A program made the translations under genes and the position numbers. A stretch of DNA of 64,000 bases from assembly GCF_030323265.1 (NCBI RefSeq), contig NZ_CP104992.1, forward strand, positions 682,001 through 746,000, given 5' to 3'. Below the pieces are notes generated by a model. It did no database searches. It worked only from the letters and a program-made list of their open reading frames with translations, and had not been told where the DNA came from. This document shows, piece after piece, positions 19,351-27,819 of this stretch; position 1 is the stretch's first letter; every line of letters starts with the position of its first letter. Origin of the DNA: Terrirhizobium terrae. GTDB lineage: Bacteria > Pseudomonadota > Alphaproteobacteria > Rhizobiales > Rhizobiaceae.

Positions 19351-20198
19351 TCAGCCCTTGAGACCGGTCATGGTGATCCCTTCGACGAAGCGTTTCTGCG
19401 CAATGAGAAAGGCTGCGACGAGAGGGAAGTGATGATCAGGGTAGCGGCCATCAGCGCGCCGTAGTCGTCGCCCGCTTCCGCGGCGCGGAAATAGAGAAGA
19501 CCGAGCGGCGGCGTGGCATAGGCCTGGTTCGAGACGACGATCAGCGGCCAATAGAGATCGTTCCAGTGGGCCACGACCGAGAAGATCGAAAACGCGGTGA
19601 TCGCCGGCCAGGCATTCGGCACGATGACCCGGGCAATGACGCCGATCTCACTCATGCCGTCTAGGCGCGCGGCATGGATCAGGTCGTCCGGCATGGCGCG
19701 GAAGAACTGCAGGAACAGGAAGATGCCGAAGACCGAGATGGAGAACGGGGCGACCAGCGCCACATAGCTGTTGAGCGCACCGACATTGTCGAAGGCCACG
19801 TAGAGCGGCAGCGAAGTGGCATGGATCGGCACCAGCAGGCCGAGCATGACCAGCACCATCATCGCCTTGGCGGCACGGAACTTCAGCTTCGCCATGGCAT
19901 AGGCGCAGGGGATGGCGATGACGACCTGGATGACCAGGATCAGCAGGCAGACCATCACGCCGTTGAACAGCAGCGTCGGCATGTGCACGCGCGACCAGGC
20001 CTTGGCGAAGTTCTCCATGTAGAACCACTGCTGCGGGATGAGGTTCAGAGACGAGGTGAAGATGTCGCTCTGCGCCTTGCCGGCCGTCGAGATCATGAAG
20101 ATGTAGGGCGCCAGGAAGAACAAGGCCCCGAGGCTGAGGATGGAGAGCCGGACGACGCGCCCAAGGGAAAAGGAGGGAGTGAAGGCGTTCGCGCTCAT
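19351..20198 (-). CDS. Carbohydrate ABC transporter permease, MalG/UgpE type (1-base deletion at C-terminus)
   Basis: About 282 aa. Six hydrophobic segments and the EAA-like loop (FFRAMPDDLIHAARLDGMSEIGVIARVIVPNA, interrupted here) identify an inner-membrane permease of the CUT1 group. The ATG at 20198 overlaps the stop of the upstream permease (ATGA). As given the frame turns to SSQPFSLRR near 19428; one restored base gives the family ending PLVAAFLIAQKRFVEGITMTGLKG with a TGA at 19351. Confidence 0.88.
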
Positions 20199-21136
20199 GA
20201 GTAATGCACCTGCTTGTCCTGGACGCGGTACTGGATGAACATCAGGACGACGAGGATGGCGAGGAAGACGACCGTCATGGCCGAGGCATAGCCGACACGC
20301 AGGTAGACGAAGCCTTCCTGGTAGATCGTGTAGAGCAGCACTTCGGAGGCCTTGTTGGGGCCGCCTTCGGTGAGCGTCTTCACCGTCTCGAACACCTTGA
20401 CCGAATTGATGACACTGATCGTGGTGACGAAGAGCGTGGTCGGTCCGAGCATCGGCCAGGTGACCAGACGGAACCGATCCCACGAGGACTTTGCGCCATC
20501 GATTTCGGCCGCCGAATAGAGTTCACGCGGAATAGCGGTGAGGCCGGCGAGGAAAAGCACGAGATTGAAGCCGACCGACTGCCACACACCGATGATCGAC
20601 AGGCTGTAGAGCACCATGCCGGCCGAGCCGAGCCAGTTCGGACCGGCAATGCCGATCATCGACAGCATCGTGTTGATCGGGCCGATCGTCGGATGGAAGA
20701 GGTACTGCCAGACGGTGGCCATGGCGACGAGCAGCGAGGCGACCGGCAGGAAGTAGGCGGTGCGGAAGAAGGATTTTCCGATGCCTTCCGCCTCGATCAG
20801 CATCGCGAGACCGAGCGCCATGAAGATCGAGATGGGGGTGACGATCGCCGCATAGACGGTCGTGTTCCATAGCGACTTCAGGAAGGTGCGATCGTCGAAC
20901 AGTTCGACATAGTTTTCCAGGCCGACGAATTCGAAGGTCGGATAACCGAGTTCGAAATTGGTGAAGCCGAGGAAGATGACGGCGGCGACCGGCAGGATGA
21001 TAAACAGGAAGACGAGGAAGATCGCCGGCAGCGACAGCATCAGGCCGGCACGGGCCTCCTGCCGTTCGGCAACGGAGCGCCGGGCTTTCGAAGCTACGGG
21101 CACCTGACCGATCGAGGTTACGGCCATGTCAGCCAT
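20195..21136 (-). CDS. Carbohydrate ABC transporter permease, MalF/UgpA type
   Basis: 313 aa from the ATG at 21136, which has a strong AAGGAGG seven bases upstream and overlaps the ATPase gene by 8 bases. Six transmembrane segments, with the EAA loop AIPRELYSAAEIDGAKSSWDRF before the last two. It forms the channel with the MalG-type subunit. The longer open frame upstream is inside the ATPase gene and is not used. Confidence 0.9.
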   Translation of the reverse strand: MADMAVTSIGQVPVASKARRSVAERQEARAGLMLSLPAIFLVFLFIILPVAAVIFLGFTNFELGYPTFEFVGLENYVELFDDRTFLKSLWNTTVYAAIVTPISIFMALGLAMLIEAEGIGKSFFRTAYFLPVASLLVAMATVWQYLFHPTIGPINTMLSMIGIAGPNWLGSAGMVLYSLSIIGVWQSVGFNLVLFLAGLTAIPRELYSAAEIDGAKSSWDRFRLVTWPMLGPTTLFVTTISVINSVKVFETVKTLTEGGPNKASEVLLYTIYQEGFVYLRVGYASAMTVVFLAILVVLMFIQYRVQDKQVHYS

Positions 21137-22298
21137 GGGCCGCCTCCTTGACCGCATTCTCGACGAGCGGTGCCGACGGAAGGCGGACACCATCGGCGCC
21201 GAAGACGAAGATGTGCTCCGCGGATGCGGAAAGGCGGATCGGCATGCCGGCGGTAAGACCGGCACCTTCCGCCGGGGACACCTTGGCAATCATGGTTTCG
21301 CCGATCGCATCGAGCTTGCTGTAGACGATGATCTCCGAACCGAGGAATTCGACGCGCTCGACATGGGCGGGAAGTCCCGCTTCGCCCGAACGCGAGATCT
21401 GCACGAATTCCGAGCGGACACCGAGCGTGACCGGCGTATCGGCGGCCAGATTGCGGTCGGCGAGGACGCAGCGTTCCGTGCCGAGCGTCACGATGCCGTT
21501 CGAGCCAACATGCGAGGAGACGAGGTTGATGCGCGGCTGGCCGACGAATTTTGCGACCTCGATATGCTGCGGATCGTCATAGATGACCTGCGGCGGGGCG
21601 AGCTGCAGCAGCGACCCGCCGATCATCACGGCGACGCGGTCGGCCATCGACAGGGCTTCGGCCTGGTCGTGGGTGACATAGACGGTCGGCACGCCGGCAC
21701 GACGATGGAGTTCGACGATTTCGCCGCGCGCATGGACGCGCAGATTGGCATCGAGGTTGGACAGCGGCTCGTCCATCAGGAACACGGCCGGACGACGCAC
21801 CATGGCGCGCGCAAGCGCCACGCGCTGCCGCTGCCCGCCGGACATCTGCCCTGGCTTGCGGTCGAGAAGATGGTCGATCTTCAGCGACGCCGCCATCTCG
21901 CGGACGTCGCGATGGATATCGGCAACGGCCTGGCGCTGACCGGGCATGAGCGGCGCGACGAAGGGAATGCGCTGGGCGCGCGTCAGCCGGCGCATGACGA
22001 GCGGCACGGCAATGTTCTGCGCCGCCGTCAGATGGGGGTAGAGCGCGTAGGACTGGAAGACCATGGCAATGTTGCGATCGGCGGCCTGAACCTGGGAGAC
22101 TTCGCGGCCATCAATGACGATCTCGCCGCTATCGGCGCTGTCAAGACCGGCGAGGATGCGCAGAAGCGTGCTCTTGCCGCAGCCCGACGGACCGACCAGC
22201 GCGATGAATTCGCCCGGCTGCGCCTCGAGGCTGACGCCCTTGAGGATCTGGTTGCCGCCGAAGGACTTCTGGATATTGGAAAGGCTGAGCGTGGTCAT
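21129..22298 (-). CDS. Carbohydrate ABC transporter ATP-binding protein (UgpC/MalK type)
   Basis: 389 aa. Walker A GPSGCGKST (about 36-44), Q-loop VFQSYALYPH, signature MSGGQRQRVALARAMV, Walker B VFLMDEPLSNLD, and a C-terminal TOBE-type regulatory domain. Compared with usual UgpC proteins there is an extra stretch of roughly 20 residues between the Q-loop and the signature (RAQRIPFVAPLMPGQRQAV), in the helical subdomain that contacts the permeases. The ATG at 22298 overlaps the phosphoesterase stop (ATGA). Confidence 0.92.
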   Translation of the reverse strand: MTTLSLSNIQKSFGGNQILKGVSLEAQPGEFIALVGPSGCGKSTLLRILAGLDSADSGEIVIDGREVSQVQAADRNIAMVFQSYALYPHLTAAQNIAVPLVMRRLTRAQRIPFVAPLMPGQRQAVADIHRDVREMAASLKIDHLLDRKPGQMSGGQRQRVALARAMVRRPAVFLMDEPLSNLDANLRVHARGEIVELHRRAGVPTVYVTHDQAEALSMADRVAVMIGGSLLQLAPPQVIYDDPQHIEVAKFVGQPRINLVSSHVGSNGIVTLGTERCVLADRNLAADTPVTLGVRSEFVQISRSGEAGLPAHVERVEFLGSEIIVYSKLDAIGETMIAKVSPAEGAGLTAGMPIRLSASAEHIFVFGADGVRLPSAPLVENAVKEAAHG

Positions 22299-23161
22299 TC
22301 CGCGGCCTCCTCGTTGATGCGTCGCAGGGACTTTGCCAGCGGGCCGCCCTTCGGCACGGCCTGCGGATAGACTTCGTGGATCACGTCATCGATGTAATGG
22401 GCGGTCATGCCCGGCACCGCGACGATCTCGCTCGTCACATTGTCCTTGAACTCGTGGACGACGGCACCGACCAGACGCTCGCCCGGCATTTCGCGCTCCA
22501 GCGTATCGATGATGAAGGCGGCCGACGGGCCCCAGACGACGGATGTATTGCCGACCTGGCCCTTCCAGGCCCAGTGGAGATGGCCGCTGGCAAACAGCGC
22601 GACGTCATGTGCCGCCATCAGGTCGTAGAAGCGCTTGCGCTCGTCAGGGCGCATGCCCCAATATCCGGTGTCGCCCTCATGCGGCTCATCGACGAAAAGC
22701 GGCTTGTGGGAGAACAAGGCAAGCCGGCGTCCGTTGCGCTCTTCGAATGTGGTCCGCAACCATTCGAACTGTGCTTCTTCTTCCTCGCTCTTTTGACCGA
22801 GAAGCATCGCGTTGAGCCCAACGAAACGCCAGCCTTCCTTATCCTCTACGAAGCGATCGCCACCTGTCAGATCGCGCCAGCGCGTCAGGCGCTCAGCATT
22901 CACCGGCTGGCTCATGTCGGCGAAATGACCGACATCGTGATTGCCGGGAACGACAAGCATCGGCGTCGAGACCTGGCGCATCAGGTCCATCGAGAAGGAG
23001 ATGTCGTCCGCCTTGTCGGCGCCATCGACCGAAAGGTCGCCGGTATGGATTATCAGGTCGGCCTTCTGGTCTTCGATCCAGGTCAGGAGTGGCGCCCAGT
23101 TGCCGTTGAAATGAGTCTTTTCCGGGCTGAAATGGGTGTCGGTGATCTGGATGATTTTCAT
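22295..23161 (-). CDS. Calcineurin-like metallophosphoesterase (CpdA/GpdQ-like)
   Basis: 288 aa. Metal-binding motifs in order: ITDTHF (DxH) near residues 6-11, HTGDLSVDG (GDxxxDG) near 39-47, VPGNHDVG (GNHD) near 71-78, SHKP near 155 and SGHLHWAW (GHxH) near 197. This is the class III phosphodiesterase pattern seen in cAMP phosphodiesterase CpdA and glycerophosphodiesterase GpdQ. It has no signal peptide, so it is cytosolic. As first gene of the ABC operon, overlapping the ATPase by 4 bases, it may hydrolyse the imported phosphodiester, or act on cAMP. Confidence 0.88.
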   Translation of the reverse strand: MKIIQITDTHFSPEKTHFNGNWAPLLTWIEDQKADLIIHTGDLSVDGADKADDISFSMDLMRQVSTPMLVVPGNHDVGHFADMSQPVNAERLTRWRDLTGGDRFVEDKEGWRFVGLNAMLLGQKSEEEEAQFEWLRTTFEERNGRRLALFSHKPLFVDEPHEGDTGYWGMRPDERKRFYDLMAAHDVALFASGHLHWAWKGQVGNTSVVWGPSAAFIIDTLEREMPGERLVGAVVHEFKDNVTSEIVAVPGMTAHYIDDVIHEVYPQAVPKGGPLAKSLRRINEEAAE

Positions 23162-23417
23162 TGCTGGTCGCTCTTTGCCTTCATGGCGCCCCTCGTCCGG
23201 GGCGGTCTTGGCGGCCTCTTTAGTCCCCTCCCATGTCAGGCAGGTAACAGCGCTTTCCAGCCGTCTTTCATTTTGTTCATAAATTCTTCATGACCGACTT
23301 TTCCCCGGTGCCGGGCACAGATCCGATGACGGAGGAAGGGGCGTCGCGTGTCGTATATCGACTGGGCTGCGCCACGAACTGTCGCTAATGTCCGTCCGCA
23401 TATTCAGGAGTCGGGCA

Positions 23418-25978
23418 ATGGCAGAATTTCCAACCAAGGCAAAAGTGGTCATCATAGGTCTGGGCGGCATCGTCGGTGCGTCCATCGCCCACCATCTGGT
23501 GGAGCGCGGCTGGGACGATATCGTCGGCATCGACAAGTCCGGCATCCCGACCGATATCGGCTCGACCGCCCATGCCTCCGACTTTTGCTACACGACCAGC
23601 CACGACTACTTGTCTGTCTGGACGACGCAGTATTCGATCGATTTCTACGAGAAGATGGGCCACTACGCCCGCATCGGCGGCCTGGAAGTGGCCCGCACCG
23701 GCGACGACAGCTGGATGGAGGAGATCAAGCGCAAGCTGACGTCTGCGAAGGCATTCGGCACCCGCGCCCACTATGTTTCGCCGGCGGAGATCAAAAAACT
23801 CTTCCCGCTGATCGAGGAGGATCAGGTCCAGGGCGGCATGTTCGATCCCGACGCCGGCCTCGTCATTCCCCGCAGCCAAACCGTTGCCGGCAAGCTGGTC
23901 GACGCTGCCGAAAAGGCCGGCAAGCTGAAGATATTCGGCAATACGCCGGCAACTTCGCTGATCGTCGAGAACGGCCGCATCAAGGGCGTCGTCACCCATC
24001 GCGGCACGATCATGGCCGACCATGTGATCGTCTGTGCGGGCATCTGGGGCCGACTGATCGCCGAGATGGTGGGCGAAGACCTGCCGGTCATGCCGGTCGA
24101 CCATCCGCTGACCTTCTTCGGGCCCTACAACGAATTCGTCGGCACCGGCAAGGAAATCGGCTATCCGCTGCTGCGCGACCAGGGCAATTCCGCCTATATG
24201 CGCGATACCGGCGACCCGAACACGACGGAAGGTGGCCAGATCGAGTGGGGCTATTACGAGACCGACAACCCGCGCCTCTGCCACCCACGCGACATTCTCG
24301 AAAAGCACGAGGCGCGCCTGTCGCCCTCACAGCGCGATCTCGACATGGAACAGATCCTGACGCCGCTCGAGCGCGCGATGGAACTGACGCCGATCCTCGG
24401 CGAGCTCGGCTATAACGAGGGCCATTCGTTCAACGGCCTGCTGCAGGTCTCGGCGGCCGGTGGCCCGTCCTGCGGCGAAAGTCAGAAAGTGCGCGGCCTC
24501 TGGTACTGCGTCGCCATCTGGGTCAAGGACGGCCCCGGTTACGGCAAGCTGATCGCCGACTGGATGACGGACGGCCGCACCGAGATCGACCACAATTCGA
24601 TCGACTATTCCCGTTTCTACCCGCACCAGCTGACGGAAGAGTTCATCGAGGGCCGCACCCGCGAGGCCGCCCAGAAGATCTACTTCCCGGCCGTTCACCC
24701 GCGCGAGCCCTACGCGACCGGCCGCGGCGCGAAAAATCGCCCTTCCACGAACGCGAGAAGGAGCTCGGCGGTTACTTCATGGAACTCGGCGGCTGGGAGC
24801 GCGCCCACGGCTATACCGCCAACGAGCACTTGCTGGAGAAATACGCCAATCAGGTGCCGGTGCGTGAGAACGAATGGGACAACCGCCATTTCTGGCGCGT
24901 TTCCAATGCCGAACATCTGGCGATGAGCGAGGACTGCGGCATCGTCAACCTCTCCCATTTCCACATGGTTGATATCGAAGGCCCGGATCACGTCGAGCTG
25001 CTGGAATGGCTCTGTGCGGCAAAGATCGGCGGTGATGCCAATATCGGCAAGGGCATCTATACCCACTTCCTCGACGACGAGGGCATGGTGCGCGCCGATT
25101 TCACCGTCTTCCGCATGGAGGACCGTGGCCGTCTGGTGAACGGCGCCGATGCCGGTCCGCGCGATTTCCACTACATGAAGCGCGTCGCCGAGGATCGTGG
25201 CCTCGACGTCACCATTACCGACGTCTCGGAAAAATTCGTCACCATCGGCATCTGGGGCCCGAATGCCCGCGATACGCTGAAGAAGGTGGTTGCCGATCCG
25301 GCCGGCCTCGATGTCGAAAACTTCGCCTTCGCCGCGATCAAGCCGATCGAGATCGCCGGCAAGAAGGTCTCCGCCTTCCGCATTTCCTATGTCGGCGAAC
25401 AGGGCTGGGAACTGCATATGAAATACGAGGACGGCCTTGCCGTCTGGGACGCGCTGCGCGCCACCGGCGTGATGGCCTTCGGCGTCGAGACCTATGCCAA
25501 TTCGCGCCGCATGGAAAAATCGCTGCGCCTGCAGAACGGTGACCTGCTCACCCAGTATAACCTGATCGAGGCGGATCTGGCCCGTCCGAAGGTCAAGGAA
25601 GCCGATTTCCGCGGCAAGGCGAAGCATCTGGAATACAAGGCGCGTGCCAACCAGCCGGCCATGCTCTGCACCCTCGTCATGACCGAGAATACCGATGCCA
25701 AGGGCGTCAAGCGCTATCCGGTGGGTTCCATGCCGGTAGTCGATCCGGAGACCGGCAAGACGCTGGTCGATGAACTCGGCCGTATTTCCTACACGACCTC
25801 GGTCGCCTATGGCCCGACGATCGGCAAGAACATCGCGCTCGCCTATCTGCCATGGGATTATTGCCAGGTCGGCCGCAAGCTGAATGTCGAGTATTTTGCC
25901 GAGACCTACCCGGTCGAGGTGGTCGGCGTCGGCTACAAGCCGATCTACGATCCGGAGAATCTGAAACCGAGAACCTGA
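23418..25978 (+). CDS. FAD-dependent dimethylglycine/sarcosine dehydrogenase-like oxidoreductase with GcvT domain (1-base deletion)
   Basis: About 853 aa once one A is restored in the A5 run at 24732-24736, where KNRPSTNARRS replaces KSPFHEREKELGGYFMELGGWERAHGY. The N-terminal half is a DAO-type FAD domain (VVIIGLGGIVGASIAHHLVERG). The second half is a folate-binding aminomethyltransferase (GcvT) domain with the usual GVETYANSRRMEKSLR segment. Such enzymes oxidatively demethylate dimethylglycine, sarcosine or related N-methyl compounds and pass the C1 unit to tetrahydrofolate. The ATG at 23418 has AGGAG eight bases upstream. It stands alone, with its own terminator. The glycine-betaine importer at 36869-39994 is a plausible functional partner (inference). 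Confidence 0.88.
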
Positions 25979-26018
25979 TCGCAGCGTCAGCAACTGAAAG
26001 CTTTAGAACAAGCGTCCG

Positions 26019-26058
26019 AAAAGCCGGTGATTGCAGCAGCAATCATCGGCTTTTCCGT
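26019..26058 (+). terminator. Rho-independent terminator after the dehydrogenase gene
   Basis: A 15-bp inverted repeat with a single G-T type mismatch (AAAAGCCGGTGATTG with CAATCATCGGCTTTT), loop of 6, followed by a T-rich CCGTTTT. It lies 41 bases after the stop. Confidence 0.85.
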
Positions 26059-26115
26059 TTTGCCCTCAACCAATTGCGTTGCTGCAACAGTCACGGCGTA
26101 CAGCCGTCCGAAAAC

Positions 26116-26154
26116 TTGACAAAACGATGAATATTTCTTGTGTGCAGTGCACAC
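26116..26154 (+). promoter_or_regulatory. Putative promoter element and palindrome upstream of the FecI-type sigma gene
   Basis: A TTGACA hexamer at 26116-26121 resembles a -35 box, but no good -10 box is seen at the right spacing. A perfect palindrome GTGTGCA-G-TGCACAC lies at 26140-26154, 20 bases before the sigma gene ATG, well placed for a repressor such as an iron regulator. The binding protein is unknown. Confidence 0.4.
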
Positions 26155-26173
26155 GGCTGGTAGCCGGAAGGTC

Positions 26174-26686
26174 ATGCAAACGGCCTATTCCGCAGAAATC
26201 GTCTCGACCTTCCTCGGCTTGCGAAAGGTCCTTCTTTCGACCATCGCCAGGATGGTGAAATCACCGACGACGGCGGAAGATCTCGTGCAGGACACGTTCC
26301 TGCGACTGTGGGAGCGGCAGGCCGATCTTCGCAATCGGCCATTGCAGCCGGGCTACATCGTCCGCATCGGCCGAAACCTTGCCATCGACTTCAAGCGCCG
26401 GGAGCGCATCGCGCCTTTCGTCGGCGGCATCGAAGACCTGCAGTTCATCAAGGATCCGACGCCGACGCCCGAGGATCACACGATCGCCAGCGAGAACCTG
26501 CGGGTCATTTCCGATGCCATCACATCCCTCCCGCCCCGTGCCCGGGAAGTCTTCGTCATGGCCCGCATTGACGGCCTGACCTATGTCGAGATTGGCAAGA
26601 GACTCGGCATTTCCCCCAAGACGGTCTTCAGCCACATGGTCGTGGCACTGGAACGCCTGGATCAGGCACATCAATCTGCACGCTGA
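26174..26686 (+). CDS. fecI: ECF RNA polymerase sigma factor, FecI type
   Basis: 170 aa. Region 2 (TAEDLVQDTFLRLWERQADLR...RIGRNLAIDFKRR) recognises the -10 element and region 4 (LPPRAREVFVMARIDGLTYVEIGKRLGISPKTVFSHM) carries the -35-binding helix-turn-helix. The ATG at 26174 with GGAAGG close upstream is preferred to a TTG at 26138 that lies within a palindrome. With the fecR and TonB receptor genes that follow it forms a cell-surface signalling cassette: the loaded receptor signals through FecR to release the sigma factor, which activates the uptake genes. Confidence 0.92.
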   Translation: MQTAYSAEIVSTFLGLRKVLLSTIARMVKSPTTAEDLVQDTFLRLWERQADLRNRPLQPGYIVRIGRNLAIDFKRRERIAPFVGGIEDLQFIKDPTPTPEDHTIASENLRVISDAITSLPPRAREVFVMARIDGLTYVEIGKRLGISPKTVFSHMVVALERLDQAHQSAR

Positions 26687-26767
26687 TACGATTTCGATCG
26701 AAACCCGACCCAGATTTTCAGGATGTCGGCTCGTTAAGATAAGCATGCAGGCACAACTGGGCACGAC

Positions 26768-27724
26768 ATGATGGGCGGACCGGCCGAAATGGGCAGTGAT
26801 GGAGAAGTCAGTGACCGCGCCTCGAGCGAAGCGGCCTTGTGGTTCGCACGCCTGCTTGATGACGACACGCCGCAGACCGATTACGCGCTCTTTCGCAACT
26901 GGCTGGACGCTGACGAGCGCAATGCGCAGGCCTATGCCAGGCTCGAAAGGCTCTGGGCCGCGGCCGGGAGCGAAATCGTCCCCTCTCACAAGAGCCATAC
27001 GGACAAGGGCGTGTCGCGCCGAGGCCTCCTGAAGGCGACGAGCGCCGCGATCCTACTAACAGGTGGAGGCCTGACGGGCTGGACGCTGCTCGATCATTCC
27101 GATTATTCCACCGGCACCGGCGAACTGAAGACCGTGGCGCTGGAAGACGGTTCGCGCGTCGAGCTTTCAGCCGCAAGCGCGATCTCCGTCGACTTCGCCG
27201 CCTCCGCCCGCCACATCACGCTGCACCGTGGCGAAGCGTTTTTCACGGTGGTCGAAGATCCGGCGCGTCCCTTCATCGTCCAGGCGGGCGACGTCCGCGC
27301 CACAGCGCTCGGAACCGCCTATTCCGTAGCCATGACATCGGAACGCACCAGCGTCGCCGTGTCCGAGCATACGGTTCGTGTCGATGCGGGCGGCCGGCAT
27401 ATCGATCTTGGCGAAGGCGATGCGATCGACGTGGAAAACGGCAGGTTTGGTACGATCGGCACCGGTGAAGCCGAAAACCGGCTTGCCTGGCGCTCTCGAC
27501 AGCTCGTCTTCCTGGCCCGGCCGTTAAGCGAAGTGATCACTGAGGTGAACCGCTGGAGGCGCGGCAATCTCATCCTCCGCGATCCGCAACTCGCCAGCCG
27601 CCGCATCACCATCGTCATCGACCTGAAGGACATCGAGGGTATCGACTTGACGCTCGAACAGGGCCTGCCGATCACCCTCACAAGCTACACGCCGCTGATC
27701 ACGCTCGTGTCGGCCAGAAAATAA
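26768..27724 (+). CDS. fecR: FecR family anti-sigma factor/sigma regulator
   Basis: 318 aa. The N-terminal cytosolic part has the DUF4880 pattern (AALWFARLLDDDTPQTDYALFRNWL and RNAQAYARLERLW). A twin-arginine-like segment and single membrane helix follow at about 78-105 (SRRGLLKATSAAILLTGGG). The periplasmic FecR domain (LEDGSRVELSAASAISVDF) and a C-terminal secretin/STN-like tail contact the TonB receptor. It controls the sigma factor encoded 81 bases upstream. Confidence 0.92.
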   Translation: MMGGPAEMGSDGEVSDRASSEAALWFARLLDDDTPQTDYALFRNWLDADERNAQAYARLERLWAAAGSEIVPSHKSHTDKGVSRRGLLKATSAAILLTGGGLTGWTLLDHSDYSTGTGELKTVALEDGSRVELSAASAISVDFAASARHITLHRGEAFFTVVEDPARPFIVQAGDVRATALGTAYSVAMTSERTSVAVSEHTVRVDAGGRHIDLGEGDAIDVENGRFGTIGTGEAENRLAWRSRQLVFLARPLSEVITEVNRWRRGNLILRDPQLASRRITIVIDLKDIEGIDLTLEQGLPITLTSYTPLITLVSARK

Positions 27725-27819
27725 TTTACCGATCCACTCAGGTTTTTCTCCGCCCCGTTCGTAATCAACGGCAACGGCGTTTGTTTGCCGGGGACAGAGT
27801 TGTAGTGCGGGGGCATGCG

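Noticed and set aside
26138..26173. TTG at 26138 as the start of the sigma factor
   Set aside because: It would lie at the edge of a perfect palindrome with no ribosome site; the ATG at 26174 begins the conserved region with GGAAGG upstream.
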